From the NCBI GenBank assembly GCA_036785325.1, contig JAXIVH010000012.1, positions 9,531,619 through 9,595,618 on the forward strand: 64,000 nt of DNA, written 5' to 3'. Of this stretch, positions 24,102 to 37,200 are shown in pieces; position 1 is the first letter of the stretch; each line of letters opens with the position of its first letter. The notes under the pieces are model-generated. The model was not told where the DNA came from. It saw only the letters and a list, made by a program, of their open reading frames with translations, and did not search any database. This DNA comes from Urophycis tenuis (lineage: Eukaryota; Chordata; Actinopteri; Gadiformes; Phycidae). A program made the position numbers and the translations under genes.

Positions 24102-24507
24102 GTCTCTCTCTGTCTCTCTCCCCCTCTCTCCCCTCTTCTCAGTCTTCCTATGGGAAAGGGTGAGTGTCTGCTTCCATGAGCCCAGCAGCGCTCCTGGCTT
24201 TGCGTGGCCACCAGCAGCATGTCTGGCCTCGCGGGGCTCCTGGCGTCGCGGGGCCACCAGCAGCATGTCTGGCGTCGCGGGGGCCACCAGCAGCTGGCCG
24301 CCGGCGGTGCAGCCGACGCCGCGGCCCCCGGAGGGCCTCCGCCGGAGCCCTGCCGAGGCCTGGCGCTGGCTGTGAATAATCAGGCTTGGCCCCGGGACAG
24401 AGCTGGAGCGCTGCGAACGGGCTCCTGTTCCAGGGGAGCTTAGTGTGTAAAGATGCAGAACGACAAGCCTTTCCAAACAGCCTGCAGGAAAACCCCCCAC
24501 ACACACT

Positions 24508-24599
<92 letters not shown>

Positions 24600-25757
24600 C
24601 TCCCTCTCGGCGCGTCAGGGTTTGGAGTGTTTTTTCGGGGACATTTTTTTTTTTCTTTAACGAACATGTGCGGCGTGTTGCGAGCAGGAAGTGGTGTGAA
24701 AACAGGAGCCTCGCACAGAGGCGGAGACGACGCCTGTGCGGCGTGAACCCGGCCTGGCGGGCGCACCGGCCCGCTTAGTGCGCCTGCGAGGTGCGTCTGT
24801 GAGCGCGCGGCTGAGAGAGCCAGCGGGGGCTTCGTTTCGGCGCCGGAGCCGGAGCGCCAGGCGCGTGCTTCGTGTGAACGCGGGGGCGCTAAGGCGTGAA
24901 CAACCAGGCCTCCTGGGCGGTGGGGGGCGGAGGGGTGGAGGGGGGGATGGGGGTGGGGGTACAGAGACGGAGGCGGTGGGGGGACGCCCGGGGAACATGT
25001 GTTCATCCCAGCTGATCACACCTAGTCCCTAACTCCTCCCCCCCTTTCTACTCGTCTGCGTTCCCCCACGACACTTCATGTCTCTCGCCCCATCTCGCCT
25101 CCTCCATCTCTCCACCACCTCCTCCTCCTCCTCCTCCTAATATGTCCATTTCTCTTCTTCTTCCTACCCATCGCTCCCCTCCTCTACCTCCTCCCTCTCT
25201 CTCCTCCTCCATCGCTCCTCCTCCTCCCCCTCCTCCTCCTCCTCCTCTAATGTGTCCATTTCTCTTCTTCTTCCTCCTCCCCATCGCTCCCCTCCTCTTC
25301 CTCCTCCCTCACTCTCCTCCTCCCCCTCCTGCTCCTCCTCCTCCTCCTTCTTCCGTCTCTGCAGCAGCAGTCGGAGCAGCACACCGGGCTCCAAGATCCA
25401 CGGGCCCCCGCCCGCCACCGCCGGCTCCCTCCACCTGCCCCACCCCTCGCCTCCCCCCAGCGCGGCGGCGGCGGCAGCAGCAGCTGCGGCGGCAGCGGCC
25501 TCCTCCCCGGCCTCGTCCTCCCCCTTCCCGCTGCCCCTGGCGGCCAACCAGGGCGCCCCCCACGGCTTCCCCCAGGCCCTGCAGTCCTCGCCGCACGCGC
25601 ACCACCCCAATATGTTTGCACCTCCAGCTGCCTTGCCTCCACCACCGCCACTGACGTCTAGCGCCCTGCCCGCCCCCGGACACCCCGCCGCGGGGAGCCC
25701 CTACTCAGGTACAGGGACTGCAGTACACACACACGCACACACGCACGCACGCACGCA

Positions 25758-25819
<62 letters not shown>

Positions 25820-25952
25820 TGCACGTACACACACACACACACACGCAGGCACGCACACACGCATGTACACACACATGCACGCACACACATGCATTGCACG
25901 CACACACACACGCACACGCACACACACTTGCACGCACATACACAAATGCACG

Positions 25953-25989
<37 letters not shown>

Positions 25990-26591
25990 AGGCACATACA
26001 CAAATGCACGCACACACACAGACAGACACATACACATGCCCGTGCACACACACACAGACGCCCACACACAGACACTCTATATATTATGTATATGTAATGC
26101 TTGTTGTTCAGAATGACTCACATCAGGCCGGGTCATTTGAAGTTGATAACACCAAATGACCCGACGATTCCGACCGTAAAAAAACCTTTGGCGGGTTCCC
26201 AAAGGCAGACGGCAAAGAACAGCTCACAAACACAAACAGAAACGGCTCCGCTCGGTTTCGGGATGGCGAAACGCGGAGTGAAAATATGTTGCAAATGGTG
26301 GAAATTGGCGCGCTCCCCTGGTCCACGTCACACAGCAAGGCGCCCCAACTGGCCAATAAAACAACAGTCGTTGAGCTCGTTCCCCAACACACATCTGTCG
26401 GCTCGGGTCAAAACCGGGCTAATAATGTCGTCTAGGGCGGGCGGGGGGCGGGCGGCGGTGGGGGGTGAGATAAGCTCTTCCAGATGCTGGACACGGCCGC
26501 TCAGTGTGTAAGCATGAGCCATCAATATCCTTGGTTACAATCAGACTCCGGCTACGGCAAATGGCTGTGAATGATAGACTCTAAATGAATA

Positions 26592-26649
<58 letters not shown>

Positions 26650-29039
26650 ATGTATCTATATATCTATTTATACCTTTTACATGGGTAAGACAGTCCTGAC
26701 ATCTTTACATTAGCGATCACACACACACACACACACCGCTGTACAGCTGAATGTCAGAATTGGTTGGCCAGGGGGGAAATAGGAGTGGGGGGGGGGGGGG
26801 GGGGGGGGGTGGTTAGTGGGTTGGTGGTTTAACTTAATTTCCAAGGCTTCCATTTTCACCTGGAACAGTGTTCATCTGAGAAATCAATTTGTTCAATACC
26901 GCATAGACCCCAGGTTGGATTCTGTTCAAAAGACACTAATGAAATTTTTATGAAGAGAAAATTCCATCTCTTGCTTCCAACCTAATAAAGCTTGAAACGA
27001 ACGTAGGAAATTGTGCATTGAGTCACCGCGGAATAGAAATAATACGGTTACCCGGGAGAGAATACAATCTTTCCCAGCAATTTAGCGGGAGGATTTCTAA
27101 GAAAAGCAAGCGATTAGATTTTTTCTCCGGAAGACATCCGAGGGAACGGCGCGGGGTTGAAGGGTTGAAGGTTTCATCACGGTGGTGGCGGCGGCCGTCA
27201 TTTTATTTTTTTTTTAAACGGTTAAACGAAGATAGCGTCTTCTTGGCATAAGATCCTCCTCTTCAGCCTTCACCCACGCTTGATCCGGAGAAGAGAGAAC
27301 GAGGAACAGAATGCGCCGATCAAAGCAGTGGTTTCCTCTTTGTGTCAAGATTTTGTCTTTTTTTTCCCTCTCTCTCTCTCTCTCTCTCTTGTCGTTCCAA
27401 GTTTTTGACATTGATATTGATCGCTGGGGATTAAGTCGTGTTTTTAAACCGCCAGCCATCTGGAAACAGACAAACCCCGGCTTTCATAGCGACAAGCTAA
27501 TTTCACTTCAGTGCCGTGGCAGCGTTGGAACTGGGCTTCGAGTGAATCGAATCCACGATAAATAATGTTTAAATGCTATTGAATTAGGTGGTGGATGTAT
27601 TGAAAACAAAAAATTATTTCAACGAGCGTCGATGGAAAAGCGCAGCTCTTTGTGTGTTTCTGGGAAATAAGGGAAAGGGGGAAAAAATACAAATGGAATT
27701 TTCAAAAAAAGGGACAAACAAATGTTCAAAGTCAAAAGAGTTTTATTGTCAAATGTGCCGAAAAACACATGGTCATCTGGACAATGAAAGTCTTATGACA
27801 GACGCAGCGTGTCTGCGAGCAGAGGAGCAAAGGGAACGCAAAACACAAAACGAAAAGGAAATTAGAAGGAACATTCTATTCTTCATAAAATACTCACGCA
27901 CGCGTGAGTATTTTATGAAGAAGTATGAAGTATTGCCTTTTAAATAATTTGCCGATAAAATAGTAACAATAAAATAAAAAGCAGATATTTATATGGAAAT
28001 CATGGCAACTGTAATTTTACGGGGAACAAAAACCCAATACAAACACAACACACACAAAAAAAAAAACACATTTTGGCAGAACTCGGTGCATCTTGTGACC
28101 GTGCACAAAAAGTCCAAGATCCCATCGCACTAAAACCACTTCTCCTCCCTCGCCTCCCTCTCCTCCCCCGCCTCCCTCGCCCTCCCCCTCCCTCCCCCCA
28201 CCACAGAGCAAGACCTCCTACGGCAGGAGCTGAACACCCGCTTCCTGGCGTCGCAGAGCGCCGACCGCGGGGCCTCGCTGGGGCCGCCGCCCTACCTGCG
28301 CACCGAGTTCCACCAGCACCAGCACCAGCACCAGCACCAGCACACCCACCAGCACACCCACCAGCACACCTTCACGCCGTTCCCGCCGCACGCCATCATG
28401 CCCACGCCAGCACCGCCCATGGTGCGTAACCCCGCCAGAAATGTGAGGATAAGTAGCGCGCCGCTGGTGTCGTCAAGGGCGGGGGGGGGGGGGTTGGATG
28501 GGGGGAACGGGTGGGGGTTGTGGTCGACCTGGCCGAAGTGGGTGGTGGGTGTTGGGGTTCGGGTGGAGGGTTCGGATGGGGGGATGGGGTTGTGGTCGAC
28601 CCGGCCGAAGTGTGTGGTGGGGGGTGGGGCAAATGTGTAGCGGTCAAGTCGAGGCCACTCGCGGGGTCTTTTAGCGTGATGCGTTACGCAGCTTCCCAGC
28701 TCAGACTGGGCGGCCTGGTGGGGGGGGGGGGGGGGGTTTCAGTGGGTTTTGGATGCCTCACTTGTGTTTCTTTTTCCCTCTTTTTTTTTTGGGGGGGGGG
28801 GGGACTGAGGCTTTTATACAAGCCTGCACACATACCCAGCTCTTGCTGGGGGTGGTGGTGGTGGTGGTGGGGGACCTTGTGGGGACTCTTATTGTGGCGG
28901 GGTTCTGAACGATGACCATGTGTGCCCCATCATCCACGCCTCAAAGATGCCTTTCTTCTCCCAGGACCCGTTTCCCAGCGCTGTGTTTGGGGACGACAGA
29001 TTTAGCCCCCGTCATCGCGCACACACACACACAGACACA

Positions 29040-29073
<34 letters not shown>

Positions 29074-29403
29074 CCCGCCCCCCCCCCCCCCCCCAACCAA
29101 AAAGTGTTCATTTCCAGAATTAGCCATCACTTGCCCAAGAGCACTTTGCATTTCAGAGCCAACTTTAAAACCATAATACACTTAATTCAGTTTGAATTTA
29201 ATGACATAATTTGGCCCAGTTGGGTAGCGGCGGTTGTGTTTTTATTTTTTCCATTTTTTACTGCCGAATGCTTTGAATTAAAGGCTGGCTGTTTGTCGGG
29301 GCAGACCACAGGCAGCGGGCGCTGAGGACCCGAGAGAGAACCGCCTCGCGACCGCCCTCGCACGACTGTACCCCTCGACGCGCCCGGGGGGTTGTGTTTT
29401 TTT

Positions 29404-29440
<37 letters not shown>

Positions 29441-31483
29441 GCTAGTGCTCTGATGGTTCCTCAAAGGCGCCGCTGCGAGGCCCTTTCACAGCTAATGAGA
29501 CCATAAAGTGTTTCTTTACGGCTCCAGTGTTTAGCCCTGACTGGGGAAATGGGCTCTCTCTCTCCGAGCCCACATTCAAACCGCACGCACACACACACAC
29601 ACACGTATGCACGCAAACACAGGCACGCACGCACACACATAGGCACACACGCAAGCACAGGCACACACGCAAGCACACACACACATGCACACACACAAAG
29701 GGGAAATCAGAGCGCTCACAAATGAGACGCAGACACAGGGCCCTCAAGACGGTGCGATAAAAGTGTGCACCAAAGTGTGCGAGAGGAGAAGGAAAGGTTA
29801 AGAATGATCACTTTGCCGCGACGCTGCACTTTAAAGTGTTTCCTATCCCCCACACGGGAGGCGTGGGGGGGATTGGAGTTCTCATGGTTTTCCTGGAGGA
29901 AGGGGACAATCAACCCCGAAGCTGTAAATGTACGCTCTGTCGCGCTAAATCTCTCCCGCACCCTTTTTTTTTTTTTTTTTTTACCTCTGTACTTAACTTG
30001 TCTTGTTTTTCCTTTTTTCTTCTCCCACAGTTTGAAAAATACCCCACAAAGGTCGACCCCTTCTACAGACACAGTGTGAGTGATCACCTCCTCCCCCCTC
30101 TCCCCCCCCCCCCCCCCCCCCCGCCTCTCGTTGTCTCCCATCCCCATCATCAAACCCCCATGTGCTTGTTGTTGATTGTTGATGTTCTGTCTGTGGCTGT
30201 GGTGCCGTCGTGTGTTCCCGGCTTATTGCTCATCTGCTTCTTTAAATACGAGACTGTAAGCCTCGCAGCTAGCGGTGCTGAAATGATTAGCTTGGCCGCT
30301 CATCACACAAAGCGGAGAGATAATCCAAAGCATCACTTTGGGGCCCCGGTAACTCCAGCGCCAAAGTAACTCCAAAAATCAGCGCTTCTCAACTTATTTT
30401 TTTACTAAGGTTTTAGGATATAAGTAACACATGCACATGTAACATGTGCGTATACATGTGCATGTTATTTGGTGTAAATATGGGCGATTCTGTGTACCAG
30501 TGTGACCTTTGCCCGACGCCGTACAGTTAACACGCACTCCGGCACGCATTTTCTTACAAACGCTGTGAACATCTTGGAACAGTCAGACCCCCCCCCCCCC
30601 CCCCGGACCCAAAGCCGCACCGCGTCTAACCCAGTCTTCTTCTCTGCGGCCGGCAGTCCGGTCTCATGCCCCGAGAGGGAGGGCTCTCCAAACCAAAAAC
30701 AAACCCCGATCCTCAATTTCCTCTCCTCTCTCTTGTTTTTTTCTCCCCCCCCCCCCCCCCCCTGCTCCCTTCAGCTCTTCCACTCCTACCCACCGGCCAT
30801 GTCCGGCCTCCCCCCCGTCATCCCCCCCACCGGGCCCTTCGGCTCGCTGCAGGGTGCGTTCCAGCCCAAGGTGAGTTCTAACGCACGCCGCACGCCACTC
30901 TCGGAGGGGGGGGGGGGCGGGGGAGACAAAAACACACAAACCTCGATGAAGGGGGAGGGGGAAAAAAGCGTCGACCAAACGCTGCAGTTGATGCGCAGCG
31001 AACGTTTTTGCGCGATGGTGAAGTGCACATGACTGCAATTACCGCGCGCTGATTGGCGGTTGACATTTTTGCGTGCTGATGTCACCTGGCACTGGTCTGA
31101 GCCAATCAGAAACAGGGACGGGGGATTAATCTCATCCCGATGCTTGCCGAGGCTTGTTTTTGGTTGGTTTTTTTTTTTGTGTTGTTGGAAGTTGAAGCCC
31201 CAGAGCTCTTTTTTTAGAAAAGGATAATGGAAATAGTGTTCTCAGACGGCATGAAAATCCGCGCCAGCGCCGGTCTGCATAAAACATAAAACATAGAACA
31301 AAACAAAAACCACACAAAAAAACAATAGGTCAATGGAAAACACTGACCTGCGCGCTTTTAATCGCAAATCATATTTGTCTGTACGGGCTGTGGTGTACCG
31401 GACTGGACTTGCAAATGACCAATGCATGTCTTATAAACTTAACTTTATGTTGAATTTGAATTACCTGAGTTTTCTAAACGTCC

Positions 31484-31525
<42 letters not shown>

Positions 31526-32304
31526 TCTCTGCTCTCTGCTCTCTGCTCTCTCTGCTCCTCTCTGCTCTCCCAGACCTCAAACCCCCTGGACGTGGGTAAC
31601 CGGCCAGGGGCAGTACCACACACCCTCCTGCAGAAGGACCCCAGGGTAGGAGCACGCCGCCCAGAGCACTGCTGTGGGCTTGTTGAGTTACCGCTGGGTG
31701 CATGTGAATCTAACAGGCCCCGAGTCGGCCCAGAGTCGGCTCTCAGACGGTCAGATAATGTGGGCAAAAGTGTGCGAGGGAAGAATATTGAAATGTAAAG
31801 ATATGACTCGGAATGAAAATGTAGTTTTTTTATGAAAAATAATAAATATTTTTTTCATTTGACTTTTTTGTAGGATGGACAGTATATTAAATTATACTGG
31901 TTTACCTGATTCAGAATATGTAATATATTATATTATTATTTAATGTGCATATGATTCCCATTCCCCAGACTAAATAAAACCATTCATTGAAGCAAATTTG
32001 CAATATGAAACTTTACCTTAGCGGGGAGTCACTTACTTGACTCTATCTTCAGTTACCCATTTTTTATTTCATATACGAGTATATTTAATTACATGGTGTC
32101 TGATTAACTTTTACAAATCATTTCCTCCGGGATCAATAGAGTAATTTGTATCTGTAATTTGACTGTTTCTGTATCTGTAGTTTGACACACATGTATGACA
32201 GCATTGTGATTTCCCTTTTTTCTTCTTCTTCTCTCGTAGCTAACGGATCCATTTCGGCCTATCCTCAGGGTAAGTGTTTCAGGCTCTATGCACACATACA
32301 ACAG

Positions 32305-32337
<33 letters not shown>

Positions 32338-32340
32338 ACA

Positions 32341-32429
<89 letters not shown>

Positions 32430-34183
32430 TCACAGACACAAATCTCACAAAGACACCCCTACCTCTGACTACAGAGACACCTATATGGGGTCTTTCTAAG
32501 AAAGTAAACAGATCTGTTATTTAAATAAGTTATGTCCTTGGAGGGAGAACATTCTAGACAACAACAACAACAAGAAAGCAGATTTCATGCGAGGCAACAA
32601 CAACAACAACAAAGCAGATTTCATTGGAGGAACAGGATGCCTCGTTCTCTCCCAGGGCCTGGAGCCACGCCGGCCCTCGCCAAACACTTTACGAATGTGT
32701 GCCGTGATACGCTCCAGACCTCTTTACGAGGCCTCGGGACTTCTAAAAGCATCGCCCGCAGAGACGACGTGTCCTTTCCGAAATAGACGTGGCACGGACG
32801 CCACGGAGAGAGCTGCCACGCGGCGCGATCGGGTCCGCCGGGTCATTGATGATTTTTTTTTTTTCTTTTGGTTCTCTCCAGAAACCAGGGAAGTGGTGCG
32901 CGATGCACGTGCACATCGCCTGGCAGATATACCACCATCAACAGAAAGTGAAGGTGAGGACTCCGTCCAGTGCGGCCCAATGAGATTAAAGAGGGTAGTT
33001 CGGAATGCCAACCTGGCATGGCATCGCATTTTGAGGGACTTGTGTTGCAGCAGCAGCAGCAGCAGCAGCAGCGTTATACTTGCTGGTAGTAGGCCTGTTC
33101 CCTAGGTTACCGGCAGAAAGTAGTCCCTCAAAATGTGATGGTTCGTGCGATGCGAGGTTGGTTTTATTTCAAACATTATTCTCTCAACACAGACATTTAC
33201 GTCGATAGTCTGGCGTTATAGTGTATTTGCCTCGGGTGTACCGTGGAGTGGGTAAGACTGTTTTTATGAGCAGGCTAGCCGAAAGCCGTTGACTTGCACT
33301 AGCCTAGCACCAGCGAACGCTGCAACTAGAAGAACTGATTAAATTTGTTGAAAACCGTCTCCAATGATAAATAACACGCAGGATAACTCGGAATTGAGGT
33401 CCTATGTCCAAAAATTCCGAACTACCCCTTTAATCAAGCGTTAGCGTTTGTTTCACACGACACATTCAGTTGGTTGACAGCCATATTGTCGAAAGTAACA
33501 GCAATGTTGTTGATATTGCTGTTTCTTTCGCTCGACCGCAATGTTTATCGGTTCTGTGTGTTGTAGTTATGTTTCACTTCTTTGTACTTTTCTTTGACAA
33601 AAACAAAGAAAAAAACACTCCTTTTTTGGTTATTGTTGTTTCACTCAAGGCAACATCGGCACTCAGTAATAGTTAGCATTGTTGTATCCAACGCATCATA
33701 CGATACCAATACAATACAATACAATGGCCACATTTCTTAGCATGGGTGGGAATCAAACGACGTTCCCTGGCAGCGTTAAAGCCGGCCGCCGCTGTGTGTG
33801 TGTGTGTTTGTGAAGGTTTTTCACTGTATTTCTCCCCTGTGCCTGCCGTCATCCAGCAGCAGATGCAGGTCGACCCTCATAAGCTGGACTTTGGCCTCAA
33901 ACCCGAGTTCCTTGGTAGGCCGCCAGGCCCCAGCCTCTTCGGGGCCATCCCCCACCCCCACGACCTGGCCCGGCCTGCCACACTCTTCTCAGCCGCCGGT
34001 GAGTGTGTGTGTGTGTGCTTGTGTGTGCGTGCGCGTGTGTGTGTGTGTCCATTTGAATGGGGATTCACACACCACACTTTGAATTGAATGACTTAATAAA
34101 GATCAACCATGTCCATGCATTTAATATAACTTGACCTTATTAATGTGGAAATAGTTATAATGGAGTGCATATCATGTCGTAAA

Positions 34184-34231
<48 letters not shown>

Positions 34232-37200
34232 TCTCTGTCTTCCCCAGGGCCCACACACCCAGCAGCAGGCCCATTTGGCCATCCGCCCCACCACCCCGGA
34301 AACTTCCTCAGCCCCGCCTCTCACCTCGGTAAGTGTGCAGGCTGCCATGTCCTGCTTAGAGTCTGCTCCAGAGTCTCCTCCAGAGTCTGCTTCAGAGTCT
34401 GCTCCAGAGTCTGCTTCAGAGTCTGCTCCAGAGTCTGCTTCAGAGTCTGCTCCAGAGTCTGCTTCAGTGACTGCTCCAGAGTCTGCTCCAGAGTCTGCTC
34501 CAGAGTCTGCTTCAGAGTCTGCTCCAGAGTCTGCTCCAGAGTCTGCTCCAGAGTCTGCTCCAGAGTCTCCTTCAGAGTCTGCTCCAGAGTCTCCTTCAGA
34601 GTCTCCTTCAGAGTCTGCTTCAGAGTCTGCTCCAGAGTCTCCTTCAGAGTCTGCTTCCGAGTCTGCTCCAGAGTCTCCTTCAGAGTCACCTTCATTTACA
34701 TTTACATTTACATTTACATTTAGGGCATTTTGCAGACACTTTTATCCAAAGCGACTTATCAAGAGTACATTTGTCATAAGAAGGTGAAACATTTAATTGC
34801 TGCTAATACTGTAAGAAAGTCACCAGAACAAGTTTCAAGCATTTCAATTGCTAGATTAACCATTGCTGAGTCATCGAGTCATTCCTTCAGAGTCTCCTTC
34901 GGGGTCTGCTTCAGAGTCTGCTTCAGAGTCTGCTCCAGAGTCTCCTTCAGAGTCTGCTTCAGAGTCTGCCTCAGTGTAATTAGAGTGGTTACTGAAGCCA
35001 GGGGACTGTTGAAAGGGCCCCTCCAGCTAGACTTCCTGTCATCCCTCGAGTGTGTGTCCAATGGCACAGCAGGGATTTGAATAATTAAAGGTGACCATGA
35101 CAACCTGTGATAAACACAAAGCGTCCGCAGTAAATCAGTAAATAGCTGTTAGACGGCAATAGATGTGGACGCATAAACAGCATTTAATCACTTGATCCCA
35201 GGGTGACTTTTAAAATAGAAGAGGCGTTCATGGCAGGAAAAACATTGGCTTTTATTTTAGCTATTATTAGTCTGCCTGTGATGGGGTCGCAAAAAATTTA
35301 AGACTTAAAAACGTGGTTGCGGGTCCAAAGGTTTGAGAACCCCTGGTTTTACAAGCTTATGTGGAAGGATATTGCTGATGCTTACAGGACCGGCTTGGTT
35401 GCATTGTCTTGCTAGTTGCTGGTTACAAAGAGGGGGAATGCACAACAGCACACAATGTCTCATATCAAGACGTAGGGAATTAGACGGCCAATAGACACAG
35501 ACGGCTTGGGTAATTACATGTCAGTGATGTAATTATGTGTTATATGTCACATTTTGCCAGGTGTCGTTTCAAAGGGAGCTTTTGGGCTTGTCTGCGCAGA
35601 AGTCCTGTTTACAAAATACACGTAGAGCTCAATCCTAAAAACACACATAGTACTGGATGGAGTTGGACAAAGGCAATCAGCTTCAGAAAACAAAGGAACA
35701 CGCTTCGTCCTGTGAAACCAATGAGATTCTAGTTTTTTTATGGCGTCGTGCTGCAAATATGAGGCAAAATTTGCCATACGCACTCAAGGCTTCATGTGGC
35801 TTCTCTTCTGCTTCTAGAGCCTTTCAGCAGGCCTCCGTCATTCGGTGGACTGGGCACGCTCAGCTCCTCAGCCTTCGGCGGCCTGGGAAATCCAGCACTG
35901 AGTGAGTCTCCTCTTCGTCTCTGCTCTCTTCGTCACCCTCAGTCTCAGACACCTGGGAACATGACCGTGACCGCCCGCGCCAATGTCGTATTTGTTTTCC
36001 CCTTGCCCCCCCCAGAATCCCTCACGGCGCCCAACTCGATGTTCGGCCATAAGGACGGCACCAACGCCGCGCCGCAGCACTTCAACAACGGGCCGGCCGG
36101 CGCCCAGCAGGAGCCCTGGAACCGGCTGCACCGCACGCCGCCCTCCTTCCCCACGCCGCCGCCCTGGCTCAAGCCCGGCGAGTCGGAGAGGAGCGCCTCC
36201 GCCAGCTCCCACGAGAGGGACCGCGACTCGGACAAGCGGGCGCCGTCGGCCAGCAAGGACGACAAGGACCCCAGGTGGGTGTGCCCCCCCCCCCCAGGGG
36301 GTCCGACCTCCGCAGAACCCCCGCGATAGATTTGCTGTTAGACCAAGTGTAAGCGCATGCAACCTGCTGTGTCTTCTGCATCATGACGTGGCCGAAGCAC
36401 ATGATAGTGGGGGTCTCCACTTGGGGCAGACCACAGCAATATCAGATCCAGAAATCGTACAAAAGCACGTGTATTGCATGCTCATGTAAATAAACAACAA
36501 ACATAACCAACACAATGTGTCGCCAGCTGGTCTGACATGCACGCTTATCGCTATGCATATAAAGACTGTGATCATACAGGTGTGGGAAATTGCGGACTTA
36601 AGTCCTGCAGTCTCCCCTCGAAACTTTCCGCCATGCTAATAATAACGCCCTTGACTCGGAGCTCGAGGTCACTGTGTTTATTCACACGATCGCCCCCCCA
36701 AGTTTCTTGTCAGTATTACATCTTGCGGACACGTCCGTGTTCGCTCGCGACGACGTGCGCGACCGTTTGACCGAACACACCAAACGGTCGCGGAATACGC
36801 GCGGTAGCCGTGATGCGTACACGTGTTGTCTGCAGCGAAGTGAATTCCAGCCCTTAGAGGGTTCTTGGTGGGGGGGGGGGGGGGTGATATAACGCGCGAT
36901 GGCCGTGTCAAATGTAACGCGTGAATGCGTGGCGGTGGTTTTACCCACCTTGTCCTCGGGCAGGCGAGGTTCCAACAGGAGCCGTGTCCGCGGACACGAA
37001 AACGGGAGGCGGACAGCCCCGCGGCACAGCTCTGTAGTGGCCTGAACAGAGGGATGATGAGTATCGGAGTAGCTTATTTCCTCGGGGAGCCGACGGTTAC
37101 GACCGGCGAAATGAAGAAGCGTGATTGCTTCCGCAGCTGGGTGCGTGGCGGGCGAGACCAGAGGAGAGGCGCTCACCATTTCTTTTTCTCCCCCCCCCCC

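Larger units (their letters stand above)
34329..35817 (+). other. auts2 intron 16
   Basis: 1489 bp. It holds the CAGAGTCTGCTC-type minisatellite in two blocks split by an L2-like LINE tail, then a unique AT-rich stretch (35080-35800). That stretch contains a dispersed-repeat-like fragment at 35285-35350 (GGGGTCGCAAAAAATTTAAG, AAAGGTTTGAGAACCCCTGG). Confidence 0.85.

Noticed and set aside
34145..34787. Open frames with RVCSRVCFRV and ESAPESASES repeats
   Set aside because: They are the 12-bp minisatellite in intron 16; the true exon 16 frame ends at the donor at 34328.
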